Origin: Microbispora hainanensis
GTDB taxonomy: Bacteria > Actinomycetota > Actinomycetes > Streptosporangiales > Streptosporangiaceae
Assembly (NCBI RefSeq): GCF_006874475.1
Contig: NZ_VIRM01000001.1
Span: 1 to 64,000, forward strand
DNA: 64,000 nucleotides
Direction: 5' to 3'
Shown: one piece after another, positions 27,553 to 36,540 of the stretch
How the letters are laid out: every line of letters starts with the position of its first letter
Numbering within the stretch: the stretch's first letter is position 1
Translations under genes and position numbers: made by a program
Notes under the pieces: generated by a model
Database searches by the model: none
What the model was told of the DNA's origin: nothing
What the model saw: only the letters and a program-made list of their open reading frames with translations

Positions 27553-28047
27553 TCAGTCTTTCTCGTGGACCGGCATGTTCTGTTCCATCGTGCAGGCAGT
27601 GGGCTGCGATCCGCAGAAGGCGGCCTGCAGTTTGAGTGAGTGGGTCTTGGTGATCGGTCCTTGCGACCGCCCCATCACGAAGGCGGGGGCGATGGCTCCG
27701 TTGAGGCTCTGGTTGAACCGGCCCGTGGCGGACCTGCCCTGGACGGCGTTCGCGCGTCCCCCTTCGATCACCTGACGTCCGCCTCCACCGGACTTGTGGG
27801 CGCGGCCGGCCGCGGGCTCCTCGCGTACGGGTGGCGGGGTGACATGCACCGCTGCGGACGGCGGGGTGCCATGTGCCGCTGCCGGCGGTGAGGCGGGACG
27901 CGCCGTCGCGGGCGGTGGTGTGACATGCGCCGTCGCGGGTTGTGCGGCGCAGATTCCCGCCGCCGGGATCATGAGCGCTGCCAGGGCCAGCCGCCGGGCC
28001 GTGAGGACCACGACGTCAACGGGGGGCCGCGTCCAGTAGCGGGACAT
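27553..28047 (-). CDS. Exported protein of unknown function
   Basis: Up to 164 residues. A hydrophobic segment VVVLTARRLALAALMIPAAGICAA looks like a signal peptide, followed by a Pro/Ala/Thr/His-rich low-complexity region with repeated VTPPP/GTPPS motifs. The mature C-terminal part (about 70 residues) has SGGGGRQVIEGGRAN, an AIAPAFVMGRSQ strand and a Cys pair (FCGSQPTACTM) that could form a disulfide. The start is uncertain; ATG 28047 lacks a clear Shine-Dalgarno and a GTG at the signal peptide itself is possible. A terminator-like hairpin 20 bp upstream argues against any earlier start. Function unknown. Confidence 0.6.
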   Translation of the reverse strand: MSRYWTRPPVDVVVLTARRLALAALMIPAAGICAAQPATAHVTPPPATARPASPPAAAHGTPPSAAVHVTPPPVREEPAAGRAHKSGGGGRQVIEGGRANAVQGRSATGRFNQSLNGAIAPAFVMGRSQGPITKTHSLKLQAAFCGSQPTACTMEQNMPVHEKD

Positions 28048-28067
28048 ATCGCTGTACGCCTTCCTGC

Positions 28068-28098
28068 TGGACGGCCGACGAAGCGCGTCGGCCGTCCA
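28068..28098 (-). terminator. Strong 13-bp hairpin downstream of the ROK gene
   Basis: TGGACGGCCGACG-aagcg-CGTCGGCCGTCCA, perfectly paired, between the ROK regulator stop (28250) and the exported protein. It probably ends the ROK transcript. Confidence 0.78.
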
Positions 28099-28178
28099 AT
28101 TTCCGTGGATCGGCGGCCTCATACCCCGCGGGCGCAGTCCGTGACCTGTGCTGGGCAAGATCGGCACTGGTCCTTACG

Positions 28179-28223
28179 GCTTCTTGGCACCCGGCTTCTC
28201 GGCACCGGGCTTCTCGGCGTCCG
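28179..28223. repeat. Three 15-bp units after the ROK stop codon
   Basis: ggcttcttggcaccc, ggcttctcggcaccg and ggcttctcggcgtcc are contiguous. In one minus-strand frame they read a Lys/Pro/Gly/Ala/Glu tail ending at a TAA (28176-28174), but that frame is not the one used by the ROK gene. Confidence 0.8.
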
Positions 28224-28249
28224 GCCGGGGCGCTTGCGTCGCCCTCGCG

Positions 28250-29599
28250 TCAGGTGTGCAGGAGTGCGGCGGGGTCGGCCATGACCTGCTCGATCACCTG
28301 GCCTGCCGCGCCGAGGGCGGCGGCCTCGGCGCCGAGCCGTGACACGACCACGGGCGGCACGGCACCGCGCATCTGGCCGAGGCGGTCCTTCAGCGTGTCG
28401 GCGACCATGTGGCCGATCCAGGGGAAGAGCGGCGCGTAGATGCCGCCGAGGACGATCGCGTCGGGATCCACGAGGTTGACCGCCGACGACAGAGCCACGC
28501 CGAGCGCCCAGGCGGCCCGCTCACAGGCGGCACGCACGTCCGCGTCACCCTCCTTGAGCCGGGACAGCACCCATGCCACGCCCTGCTGCGCGGGCAGGAG
28601 CATCTCGGGTGAAGACGACGGTTCGTCCGTCTTCCCCGACGTGCCCGTCTCCCCTGATGTGTCCGCATCCCTGCGCCGCGGCATCCCGGCCGGCGGGTTC
28701 CCGTGCGCCGCAACCGGGGAAACCGCAGCCGGGGAGACCGCAGCCGGGGGCACGGCGGCGGGCCGGATCGAGGCGGCGGCGCGGGCGGCGGTCAGGAGGG
28801 CGTCCTGGCCTGCGTACTGTTCGAGGCAGCCCCGCCCGCCGCAGCGGCACGGCGGGCCGTCGGGGGAGACGACGACGTGCCCGAGCTCCCCGGCGAAGCC
28901 GTGCGCGCCCCGGAAGAGCCGGCCGCGGACCACGAGGCCCGCCCCGATGCCGATCTCTCCCGACACGTGCAGGAAGTCCGGCAGCCCCGACCCGAACCAC
29001 AGCTCGCCGAGCGCGGCCAGGTTGGCCTCGTTCTCCACCCGTACGGGGAAGGGGAACCGCAGGAGCGACGCCAGCGGCACGTCGCGCCAGCCGAGGTTCG
29101 GCGCGTTGTGGACGACGCCGCTGGTCATGTCCACAGGGCCGGGCACGGCCAGCACCCCGCCGACCACCCGCAGGCCGTTCTCCACAGCTTCGTCCACAAC
29201 CGCGGAGGCCAAATCCCCAAGTCGCGCGATCACATCCACAGGGGGTGCGGCTCGGTTGTCCACAGCCTGTGTACGGCGCAGCCGTACCGTCCGGGCGAGG
29301 TCGACCACGCACACCGCGAGGTAGTCGACGTTGACCTCGAGCCCGAGGGCGGCGACGTGCTGCCCGCTGATCCGGATCTCGACACCGGGCCTGCCGCGCT
29401 CGCCGTCCCGGACGGCGCCGGTCTCCACCACGAGCCCGCCCTCGATGAGGTCGCCGACGAGCTTGGACACGGTCGTCTTGGTCAGGCCGGTCATCTCGGC
29501 GAGGGCGGCCCGGGTCACCGATTCCCGGGCGCCGACCGCGCCGAGGACGAGCGCCAGGTTGCGGGCGCGCATCGCGTCATGCCGCAGGGCCTGCGTCAT
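28250..29599 (-). CDS. xylR: ROK-family transcriptional regulator, probable xylose repressor
   Basis: A 449-residue regulator. The N-terminal winged helix (ALAEMTGLTKTTVSKLVGDLIEGGLV) binds DNA and the ROK domain follows, with the zinc motif GHVVVSPDGPPCRCGGRGCLEQ near residues 240-265. A low-complexity insert of roughly 55 residues (about 280-335; Ala/Pro/Ser then Asp/Ser/Thr/Glu) interrupts the ROK domain after it, which is longer than usual. The gene is divergent from xylA, 291 bp away, where an inverted repeat overlaps the expected xylA start region; the natural reading is repression relieved by xylose. ATG 29599 has GGAGGG just upstream. The xylR label is inferred from context. Confidence 0.88.
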   Translation of the reverse strand: MTQALRHDAMRARNLALVLGAVGARESVTRAALAEMTGLTKTTVSKLVGDLIEGGLVVETGAVRDGERGRPGVEIRISGQHVAALGLEVNVDYLAVCVVDLARTVRLRRTQAVDNRAAPPVDVIARLGDLASAVVDEAVENGLRVVGGVLAVPGPVDMTSGVVHNAPNLGWRDVPLASLLRFPFPVRVENEANLAALGELWFGSGLPDFLHVSGEIGIGAGLVVRGRLFRGAHGFAGELGHVVVSPDGPPCRCGGRGCLEQYAGQDALLTAARAAASIRPAAVPPAAVSPAAVSPVAAHGNPPAGMPRRRDADTSGETGTSGKTDEPSSSPEMLLPAQQGVAWVLSRLKEGDADVRAACERAAWALGVALSSAVNLVDPDAIVLGGIYAPLFPWIGHMVADTLKDRLGQMRGAVPPVVVSRLGAEAAALGAAGQVIEQVMADPAALLHT

Positions 29600-29826
29600 C
29601 GCACCCTCCACGCCGCCTCATAACGGCCGCGGCTCTCGCGTCCGTGCCGTCCGTAGCTCTTGTGCTCGTACCGTCCGCTGCTCTCGCGCTCCTGCACGCG
29701 TGCGGCCCGCCTCACGCCGTTCCCGCCCGCGTCATCGCACCCCTCCACGCGACTGTCGCCGCACGCCCGACGGGCTGTGCAATCACATCTTCCACTGCCG
29801 GAGGTTGAGAACCCGGACACACCCCC

Positions 29827-29876
29827 TTGACCCTGCGGCTCCTCACGTCCGATATTTAGTCCACAACATAGACTAA
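29827..29876 (+). promoter_or_regulatory. xylA promoter and ROK-type operator
   Basis: TTGACC (29827-29832) and GATATT (29851-29856) are 18 bp apart and could be the -35 and -10 boxes. The 21-bp inverted repeat TTAGTC-N9-GACTAA (29856-29876) begins at the -10 box and covers the transcription start, ending 14 bp before the xylA ATG. This matches the expected layout for repression by the divergent ROK protein. Confidence 0.7.
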
Positions 29877-29890
29877 TTCGGAGGCGACCC

Positions 29891-31036
29891 ATGTACACCC
29901 CCACTCCCGAGGACCGCTTCACGTTCGGGCTGTGGACCGTCGGCTGGCAGGCGCGCGACCCGTTCGGCGACGCCACCCGGGCCCCGCTGGACCCGGTCGA
30001 GAGCGTCCACCGCCTGGCCGAGCTCGGCGCGTACGGTGTGACCTTCCACGACGACGACCTCCTCGCGGTGGAGCCGGACCGGACCAAGGCCATCGAGAGC
30101 TTCAAGAAGGCTCTCAGCGAGACCGGCATGAAGGTGCCGATGGCCACGACCAACCTCTTCACCCACCCGATCTTCAAGGACGGCGGGTTCACCAGCAACG
30201 ACCGCGACGTCCGGCGGTACGCCCTGCGCAAGGTCATGCGCAACATCGACCTCGCCGCCGAGCTGGGCGCGAAGACGTACGTGTGCTGGGGCGGCCGTGA
30301 GGGTGCCGAGTCCGAGGCCGCCAAGGACGTGCGGGTCGCGCTCGACCGCTACAAGGAGGGCTTCGACCTCCTGTGTCAGTACGTGATCGACAAGGGCTAC
30401 GACATCCGGTTCGCCGTCGAGCCCAAGCCGAACGAGCCGCGCGGCGACATCCTGCTGCCGACGATCGGCCACGCCCTGGCGTTCATCAACTCGCTGGAGC
30501 ACCCCGAGATGGTGGGCCTCAACCCCGAGGTCGGCCACGAGCAGATGGCCGGGATGAACTTCGTGCACGGCATCGCCCAGGCGCTGTGGCACGGCAAGCT
30601 GTTCCACCTCGACCTCAACGGCCAGCACGGCCCGAAGTACGACCAGGACCTCATCTTCGGCCACGGCGACGTGAAGAACGCGTTCTTCCTCGTCGACCTG
30701 CTGGAGAACGGCGGCTACGACGGCCCGCGTCACTTCGACTACAAGCCGCTGCGCACCGAGGACAAGAACGACGTCTGGGAGTCGGCCGCCGCCAACATGC
30801 GGACCTACCTCATCCTCAAGGAGAAGTCGAAGGCCTTCCGCGCCGACCCCGAGGTGCAGGAGGCGCTGGCCGCCAGCAAGCTCACCGAGCTGGCCCAGCC
30901 GACCCTGGCCGAGGGCGAGACCTACGACGACATCCTCGCCGAGTCGATCGACGTGGACGAGGTGGCCGCCCGCGGCTTCCACTTCACCCGGCTCAACCAG
31001 CTCGCGCTGGAGCACCTCTTCGGCGTGCGCGGCTGA
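29891..31036 (+). CDS. xylA: Xylose isomerase
   Basis: Interconverts D-xylose and D-xylulose; also acts on glucose in this enzyme group. The 381-residue length fits class I actinomycete enzymes. Active-site features are present: VTFHDDD (catalytic His and Asp), the metal-binding [24 protein letters not shown], and LFHLDLNGQ with [12 protein letters not shown] supplying the second metal site. A Trp-rich CWGGREGAE segment lines the substrate pocket. GGAGG lies seven bases before the ATG. First gene of the xylAB operon; xylB starts 28 bp downstream. Regulated by the ROK protein next door (inferred). Confidence 0.97.
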   Translation: MYTPTPEDRFTFGLWTVGWQARDPFGDATRAPLDPVESVHRLAELGAYGVTFHDDDLLAVEPDRTKAIESFKKALSETGMKVPMATTNLFTHPIFKDGGFTSNDRDVRRYALRKVMRNIDLAAELGAKTYVCWGGREGAESEAAKDVRVALDRYKEGFDLLCQYVIDKGYDIRFAVEPKPNEPRGDILLPTIGHALAFINSLEHPEMVGLNPEVGHEQMAGMNFVHGIAQALWHGKLFHLDLNGQHGPKYDQDLIFGHGDVKNAFFLVDLLENGGYDGPRHFDYKPLRTEDKNDVWESAAANMRTYLILKEKSKAFRADPEVQEALAASKLTELAQPTLAEGETYDDILAESIDVDEVAARGFHFTRLNQLALEHLFGVRG

Positions 31037-31064
31037 CCGGTACGACGAGAGCGGAGGGACGACT

Positions 31065-32435
31065 GTGACGCTGGTCGCGGGGGTCGACTCGTCGACCCAG
31101 AGCTGCAAGGTCGTCATCCGGGACGCGGAGAGCGGGGCCCTCGTGCGCGAGGGCCGCGCCTCCCACCCCGACGGCACCGAGGTCCATCCCGAGCACTGGT
31201 GGTCCGCGCTGCAGAGCGCGATCGAGCAGGCGGGAGGGCTCGCGGACGTCGCGGCGGTGAGCGTGGGGGCCCAGCAGCACGGAATGGTCTGCCTCGACGA
31301 GGACGGCGAGGTGGTCCGGCCCGCGCTGCTGTGGAACGACACCCGCTCGGCCGGAGCGGCGGCCGACCTGGTCGCCGAGCTCGGCGGCCCCAAGGCGTGG
31401 GCGGAGGCCGTCGGCAGCGTCCCGGTGGCGTCCTTCACCGTGACGAAGCTCCGCTGGCTGGCCCGCAACGAGCCGGACAACGCCGCCCGTACGCGGTCGG
31501 TGTGCCTGCCGCACGACTGGCTCACCTGGCGGCTCGCCGGGCGGCCGGGCACGATCACGACCGACCGGGGCGACGCCTCCGGCACCGGTTATTGGTCGCC
31601 CGCGACCGGTGAATACCGGACCGACCTGCTCGAACTCGCCATGGGCCGGGTGCCGGAGCTGCCCCGCGTGCTCGGTCCCGCCGAGCAGGCGGGCACGGCC
31701 GAGCAGGGCGGCGCGCTGCTCGCGCCGGGCACGGGCGACAACATGGCGGCGGCGCTCGGCGTCGGCATGCGGCCCGGTGACGTGGTCGTGTCGATCGGCA
31801 CCTCCGGGACGGCGTTCGCCGTCGCAGAGGGGCCGTCCGCCGACCCGTCAGGGGCGGTCGCCGGGTTCGCCGACGCCACCGGGCGCTACCTCCCGCTGGT
31901 CTGCACGCTGAACGCGGCACGGGTGCTGGACGCGGCGGCCCGGATGCTCCGGGTCACGCCCCAGGAGCTGAGCGACCTGGCGCTGCGGGCCCCCGCGGGT
32001 GCGGACGGGCTGGTCCTGGTGCCCTACCTGGAAGGGGAGCGCACCCCGAACCTGCCCGACGCCACCGGTTCGCTGCACGGCCTGCGGCTGGGCAACTCCA
32101 CGCCGGAGCACCTGGCCCGGGCGGCGGTGGAGGGCATGCTCTGCGGGCTCGCCGACGCGCTCGACGCCCTCGGCCTCGAACCGCGGCGGGTGCTGCTCAT
32201 CGGCGGCGGTGCGCGGTCGGAGGCGGTGCGCCGCATCGCGCCGACCGTTTTCGGGCGTCCGGTGCTCGTCCCCACCCCCGGGGAGTACGTCGCGGACGGC
32301 GCGGCCAAGCAGGCCGCCTGGCTGCTGTCGGGGCAGCCGGAACCGCCGCTGTGGGACACGGGCGCCACCGAGTCCTACGAGGCCGATCCCACGCCGGACC
32401 TGCGCGAGCGCTACCACGAGGCCGCACAGCAGTAG
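31065..32435 (+). CDS. xylB: Xylulokinase
   Basis: Phosphorylates D-xylulose with ATP to xylulose 5-phosphate for the pentose-phosphate pathway. The 456-residue FGGY kinase has the N-terminal phosphate-binding [12 protein letters not shown], the family signature region [12 protein letters not shown] with LLWNDTRS, the ATP-side motif [11 protein letters not shown] (catalytic Asp near 235), VSIGTSGTA, and the C-terminal LIGGGARSE. It follows xylA by 28 bp and is clearly co-transcribed with it. The GTG at 31065 has GGAGGGACGA upstream. Confidence 0.96.
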   Translation: MTLVAGVDSSTQSCKVVIRDAESGALVREGRASHPDGTEVHPEHWWSALQSAIEQAGGLADVAAVSVGAQQHGMVCLDEDGEVVRPALLWNDTRSAGAAADLVAELGGPKAWAEAVGSVPVASFTVTKLRWLARNEPDNAARTRSVCLPHDWLTWRLAGRPGTITTDRGDASGTGYWSPATGEYRTDLLELAMGRVPELPRVLGPAEQAGTAEQGGALLAPGTGDNMAAALGVGMRPGDVVVSIGTSGTAFAVAEGPSADPSGAVAGFADATGRYLPLVCTLNAARVLDAAARMLRVTPQELSDLALRAPAGADGLVLVPYLEGERTPNLPDATGSLHGLRLGNSTPEHLARAAVEGMLCGLADALDALGLEPRRVLLIGGGARSEAVRRIAPTVFGRPVLVPTPGEYVADGAAKQAAWLLSGQPEPPLWDTGATESYEADPTPDLRERYHEAAQQ

Positions 32436-32443
32436 TCGTCCGA

Positions 32444-32527
32444 GGTGGGGCCCGGGCCGCGTCCCCTCACGGCCGCACCCGAAGGTCTGGGCCCGAAAGT
32501 TCTGGGCCCGAAGGTCTGGGCCCCACC
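32444..32527 (+). repeat. Direct repeats inside a long inverted repeat after xylB
   Basis: GGTGGGGCCC (32444-32453) pairs with GGGCCCCACC (32518-32527). Between them three units of cccgaaggtctggg-type sequence are repeated at about 18-bp steps (32478-32521). This could fold into a large terminator-like structure behind the xyl operon. Remaining bases up to 32611 show nothing else. Confidence 0.6.
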
Positions 32528-32611
32528 CTGAGACGACCCTGACCCGTTCTCCGGGGCATCTACGCGTTGTCCCGGATGTTGGGAACGGGCCGTACGCGGG
32601 ATCCTGACCAT

Positions 32612-33265
32612 ATGGTCAAGAGGATCTATCCCCTGCTCGCCGGCGGCGGCATCCTGTTCGCGGTCGTCACCGTGGTGGCGGCGCAGGTGGGCGGGGATTC
32701 CTCCTTGGACCCCGTCTCCATGACGATCAGCGAGTACGCCGCCCGCGACGGGGGCGGCGCCATCGAGACGGCCACGGCCGTCCTCGGCCTGGCGTCGCTC
32801 GCGCTGCTGGCCGGGATGCGCGCGCTCGGCGCGCCGGTGCACGGCTGGCCCGCCCGCCTGATCGGCCTGTGGAGCGTCTCGCTCGTCGGCGCGGCCGTGA
32901 TCCCGTCGGGCACGGTCTGGCAGGGGGACGTCCACGGCGCCCTGTCGGTGGCGGCCTTCGTGAGCGTGCCCGCCGCCGCCATCCAGTTGGTGGGCCGCCT
33001 GGGACAGGACGAGCGGTGGAAGGCCGTCGCCCGCCCGCTGGAGTGGCTGACGCTCGCCTCCGGCCTCAGCCTGGCGGCCATCACCTACGTCGCGCTGCCC
33101 GGCCACGGCGTCATGATCGGCCTGGTGGAGCGGCTGCTGCTGACCGCCGAGGTGGCCGTCCTGGGCGTGCTCGCCGTACGGCTCGCGCAGCTCGCCTGGG
33201 TGCCGTCGCTCAGGGCGCGGATCGGCGACCGGCGCGCCGCGCGCGACTTCCTGGTCCACCGCTGA
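32612..33265 (+). CDS. DUF998-family integral membrane protein
   Basis: A 217-residue membrane protein with six predicted helices (about 5-25, 50-72, 84-105, 112-135, 150-172, 180-205). The DUF998-type features include an extracytoplasmic segment after helix one, SMTISEYAARDGG, and IPSGTVWQGDVHGALS between helices three and four. The family's role is unknown. The ATG at 32612 gives a clean first membrane helix; the upstream start at 32567 would add a polar tail and neither has a strong Shine-Dalgarno. Its stop codon lies in a duplicated 17-bp segment. Confidence 0.85.
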   Translation: MVKRIYPLLAGGGILFAVVTVVAAQVGGDSSLDPVSMTISEYAARDGGGAIETATAVLGLASLALLAGMRALGAPVHGWPARLIGLWSVSLVGAAVIPSGTVWQGDVHGALSVAAFVSVPAAAIQLVGRLGQDERWKAVARPLEWLTLASGLSLAAITYVALPGHGVMIGLVERLLLTAEVAVLGVLAVRLAQLAWVPSLRARIGDRRAARDFLVHR

Positions 33266-33297
33266 GCAGTGTCCACTTCCGAGCAGTGTCCACTTCC
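33264..33297. repeat. Tandem 17-bp duplication over the DUF998 stop codon
   Basis: gagcagtgtccacttcc at 33264-33280 is repeated exactly at 33281-33297. The first copy starts within the TGA stop codon region. Confidence 0.9.
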
Positions 33298-33302
33298 AAG
33301 CC

Positions 33303-33341
33303 GCCGGATCGTGCGGGCGCGGGGGCGCCGCACGATCCGGC
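33303..33341. terminator. Bidirectional terminator between convergent genes
   Basis: GCCGGATCGTGCGG-N11-CCGCACGATCCGGC, a 14-bp perfect stem midway between the DUF998 (+) and SDR (-) stop codons. Confidence 0.85.
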
Positions 33342-33388
33342 CGGGCAGGCGCCCGGCGTAGGGCACCGGTCATGCTCGTCCTCGCGTG

Positions 33389-34180
33389 TCAGACGTTCGC
33401 CAGCATCTTCCGGGTCAGTTCGCCGAGGCGGCGACGGTAGTCCGGGTCGTACGCCTCTTCGGAGGCCCGCGCCTCCTTCTCCCCGTCGAAGTAGCGGCCG
33501 GTGATCCCGGCCAGTTCGGGCGCGTCCACCAGACGCCGGGTGGCGGCCACGCCCTTCTCCAGGGTGTCGACCACCTCCATGCCGGATCTCGCCGACATGG
33601 CCGTCGGCATGTACGAGGCGGGATGAATGCTGTTCGCCGTGACACCGCTCCCGTCGAGTTCTCCGGCCAGATCGAGGGTGTGGCAGATCAGGGCGAGCTT
33701 CGACCGGCAGTAGGCGGCGACGTCGGTGTATCCACGTTCGAGGTGCGGATCGTCGAAGTCGATCGGCTGCTGGCCGATCGAGGCGACGTTGACGACCCGG
33801 GAGGGTGCGCCTCGGCGAAGCAGCACGAGCAGCTCCCGGGTGAGCAGCACGGGCGCGAGATAGTTGACCGCCAGGCGCAGCTCATGCCCGTCCGCCGACA
33901 GTTGCTGGGATGTCCCGTCGACGTGGAACCCGATCCCGGCGTTGTTGACGAGCACGTCCAGCCGGTCGTGGGTCTCGGCGATCCGTGCGGCGAGCCGCCG
34001 GACCTCGGCGAGGGAGGAGAAGTCGGCGGTGAACGTCTCGCCGCCGGTGGCCTCGGCCACCTCGGCGAGCCGCCGGACGTCTCGTCCGTGCAGCAGCAGC
34101 CGGTGCCCGGCGGCGGCGAGGTCTTCGGCGAGCGCACGGCCGAGCCCGTCCGATGCGCCGGTGATGAGAATCAGTGCCAT
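33389..34180 (-). CDS. Short-chain dehydrogenase/reductase
   Basis: A 263-residue SDR with the cofactor motif TGASDGLG, the structural NNAG motif (LVNNAGIG), the catalytic Ser in VNVASIG and the YxxxK pair YCRSK. Arg after the first strand (HGRDVRR) suggests NADP. The substrate is unknown; the C-terminus resembles retinol-dehydrogenase-like members. It is last in an apparent operon after a DJ-1/PfpI protein and an MFS exporter (20 bp upstream), facing a LysR regulator. ATG 34180 has GGTGGAAG upstream. Confidence 0.92.
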   Translation of the reverse strand: MALILITGASDGLGRALAEDLAAAGHRLLLHGRDVRRLAEVAEATGGETFTADFSSLAEVRRLAARIAETHDRLDVLVNNAGIGFHVDGTSQQLSADGHELRLAVNYLAPVLLTRELLVLLRRGAPSRVVNVASIGQQPIDFDDPHLERGYTDVAAYCRSKLALICHTLDLAGELDGSGVTANSIHPASYMPTAMSARSGMEVVDTLEKGVAATRRLVDAPELAGITGRYFDGEKEARASEEAYDPDYRRRLGELTRKMLANV

Positions 34181-34200
34181 GTCTTCCACCCTTCCGGTGG

Positions 34201-35649
34201 TTACGTGTCATGTCGTGGCCGTACGGAGGTGATCCCGGTTAGGGCGATGAGGACGACGAGGACGAATGCGCCTCCGCCCAGGGCGAAGCACGCCGTGAAC
34301 CGGCCTTCGGCGGGCAGGGAGGCCGCTCGGGTGGCGAGGTGCCCTGCGGGCTGGACCGTGAGCAGCGTCGCGGCCAAGGCGCTGGCGACGGAGCTGCCCA
34401 CCGAGCGGGCGACCGAGTTGATCCCGTTGGCGATGCCGGTCCCGTTGGCGGGTACGGCACCGGCCAGGACGGCGGGGAGGGTGGCGAAGCCGAAACTGAC
34501 GGCGACGCCGACGAGGACGGCCGCCGTGATGACGACAACGGCCGAGCCGCGCGCGGCGGCGAGCACGGTGAAGCCGGCGGCCCCGCATGCGGCGCCCACG
34601 GCGAGGGTCGCGTGGGCGCCGATCACCCGGACCATCGCCCCCGCGACCCGGGCGGCGGCCAGGGAGACCACGGCGGGCGGCATGAGGTAGACGACGGACG
34701 TCTCCAGCACGGTGGCCCCGAATCCGTACCCGTCGGGCGGGGCCGGGAGCTGGACCAGCGCCGAAACGCCGAGGAACTGCGAGAACATCGCGAAGCCCAC
34801 CAGGAAGCCCGCCAGGTTGGCGAGCAGCACCGGTCGCAGGGCGAGCATCCGCATGTCGACGAGGGGCTCGGCCGCCCGCCGCTCGCGCCTCGCCCAGACG
34901 GCCGCCATCGCCACCGCCGCCGCGAAGCACCCGAGGGTCGGCGCGGACGACCACCCCCACCTGACCCCCTGCGACAGGGGAAGCAGCAGCAGGGTCAACA
35001 TCACGGCGAGCGCGATCGCCCCCGGCCAGTCGGTGCGTCCGCCGGGCCGTACGCGGGGGCGGGGGACGACGGCGGCGACGGCGGCCAGGGTGAGCGCGGA
35101 CACTCCGGCCGACAACCAGAACACGGGGTGGAAGTCCGGTGCGGCGCCTCGGGTGAGCAGCCCCGCGCCGACCAGGGCGACCGCGTTGCCGACCGCCAGC
35201 GTCCCGCTGAGCAGGGCCGTCGCGCCGGGAAGGCGGTCGCGGGGCAGTTCGTCGCGGATCACCGACTGCGCGAGCGGGAAGATCGCGGTGGAGGCTCCCT
35301 GCAACGCGCGTGCAGCGATCAGCCAGGGCAGCGCGTGGGTCGTGGCGCCCAGCGCGGACCCCGCCAGAGTGAGACCGAGCACGCCGATCAGGGTGCGTCT
35401 CGCGCCGTGCTGGTCACCGTAGCGGCCGAGCAGAGGCGTGCATACGGCGGCGGAGAGCAGCGTGGCCGTGGTGAGCCAGCTCGCGGCGGTCGTGGTGGTG
35501 TGCAGATCTCGCTGGACGACTCCGAGGATCGGCACGGTCAGCGTCTGCATCATCGAGACAACCATGGCGCCGAGGCCGAGGACCGGAACGAGCAGCCGGC
35601 CGCTGCGGCGGCCGGCGGACGCCGTGGTGTCGATGCGGGTCATGAGCAT
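34201..35649 (-). CDS. MFS drug exporter (DHA2-type)
   Basis: A 482-residue membrane transporter with about 14 helices. The first helices read VPVLGLGAMVVSMMQTLTVPIL, followed by the loop GRYGDQHGARR (motif A), and later ARALQGASTAIFPLAQSVIRDEL (the motif B/C-like region). It is predicted to export small hydrophobic compounds by proton antiport. ATG 35649 follows GAGGAG. Middle gene of the DJ-1/MFS/SDR group divergent from LysR. The ORF on this strand is open upstream for about another 600 codons, but that part overlaps other genes and is not protein-like. Confidence 0.9.
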   Translation of the reverse strand: MLMTRIDTTASAGRRSGRLLVPVLGLGAMVVSMMQTLTVPILGVVQRDLHTTTTAASWLTTATLLSAAVCTPLLGRYGDQHGARRTLIGVLGLTLAGSALGATTHALPWLIAARALQGASTAIFPLAQSVIRDELPRDRLPGATALLSGTLAVGNAVALVGAGLLTRGAAPDFHPVFWLSAGVSALTLAAVAAVVPRPRVRPGGRTDWPGAIALAVMLTLLLLPLSQGVRWGWSSAPTLGCFAAAVAMAAVWARRERRAAEPLVDMRMLALRPVLLANLAGFLVGFAMFSQFLGVSALVQLPAPPDGYGFGATVLETSVVYLMPPAVVSLAAARVAGAMVRVIGAHATLAVGAACGAAGFTVLAAARGSAVVVITAAVLVGVAVSFGFATLPAVLAGAVPANGTGIANGINSVARSVGSSVASALAATLLTVQPAGHLATRAASLPAEGRFTACFALGGGAFVLVVLIALTGITSVRPRHDT

Positions 35650-35711
35650 GAGAGAGCTCCTCGGCGGCCGGCCCTCTGCGGTCGAGGGCCGGCGCAGGGA
35701 TCGGCCGAGGA

Positions 35712-36407
35712 TCAGCCCAGGGTCTTGAGCAGTTCGGCGGCCAGCGGAGCGGAGGAGGCGGGGTTCTGCCCGGTGTGGACGTTGCGGTCGACGACCACGA
35801 CGGGCGCCCAGGGCTCGCCTGCGGAGAACCGCACGCCCAGGGCGACCAGCCGGTCCTCCAGGACCCACGTCACCCGGTCGGCGAGCCCGGCCAGCGTCTC
35901 CTCCTCCCTCGTGAATCCGGTGATCCGGTAGCCGGTGAACGGCGAGGTGCCGTCCGGCCCTTCGGTAGCCAGGAGGGCGGCCAGGCCGTGGCAGACGAGG
36001 GCCACCGGCGTGCCCGCGGCCATGACGTCGGCCAGCAGGCGAGCCGAGTGCGGGTCGGCCGCCAGATCCTCCATCGGGCCGTGCCCACCGGGGTAGAACA
36101 CCGCGGCATAGCCGGCCGGATCGACGCTCTCCAGCGCGATCGGGCTGTGCAGCTCCGCGGCGGACCGGAGCGTGGCGGCCATCGCGTCCGCGCCGTCCTG
36201 GCCGCCGGTGACCTCGGGGGCGAGGCTCGCCTGGTCGGCCGTCGGCACGACGCCGCCGGGGGTGGCGACGACCACCTCGTGCCCTGCCTCGGTGAACGCC
36301 AGGTAGGGAGCCGAGAACTCCTCGGCCCAGAAGCCTGTCGGATGCTCGGTGCCGTCGGCCAGCGTCAGGTGGCGCGCACCGGTCATCACAAAAAGGATCT
36401 TCGCCAT
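35712..36407 (-). CDS. DJ-1/PfpI (Hsp31-like) type 1 glutamine amidotransferase-fold protein
   Basis: A 231-residue protein of the DJ-1/PfpI superfamily, most like Hsp31/YajL-type glyoxalase III or chaperone members. The nucleophile elbow is ALVCHGLAALL, with the Cys followed by His, and AVFYPGGHGPMEDL supplies the preceding Gly-Gly-His oxyanion region. The N-terminus MAKILFVMTGA is a typical first strand. It could detoxify methylglyoxal or repair glycated proteins. First gene of the operon with the MFS exporter and SDR, divergent from the LysR gene (133 bp apart). Confidence 0.9.
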   Translation of the reverse strand: MAKILFVMTGARHLTLADGTEHPTGFWAEEFSAPYLAFTEAGHEVVVATPGGVVPTADQASLAPEVTGGQDGADAMAATLRSAAELHSPIALESVDPAGYAAVFYPGGHGPMEDLAADPHSARLLADVMAAGTPVALVCHGLAALLATEGPDGTSPFTGYRITGFTREEETLAGLADRVTWVLEDRLVALGVRFSAGEPWAPVVVVDRNVHTGQNPASSAPLAAELLKTLG

Positions 36408-36540
36408 TACTCGTGCTCTTTCCGGACTCCTCGCGGAAGGCGAGGTGAGGTGAGCTGACGACGCCCTGCGGCCCCGTCAGCGAGGGAACGAGCTGGAGCG
36501 TAGGCGGCCCAGGCATCAGGGAACCAATAGCATTTGTTGT

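Noticed and set aside
28174-28250. Lys/Pro/Gly/Glu-rich C-terminal tail reading after the ROK stop codon
   Set aside because: It resembles a protein tail, but it is in a different frame from the ROK gene, has no start of its own that I can support, and a frameshift at the ROK end would be needed. The ROK stop looks natural.
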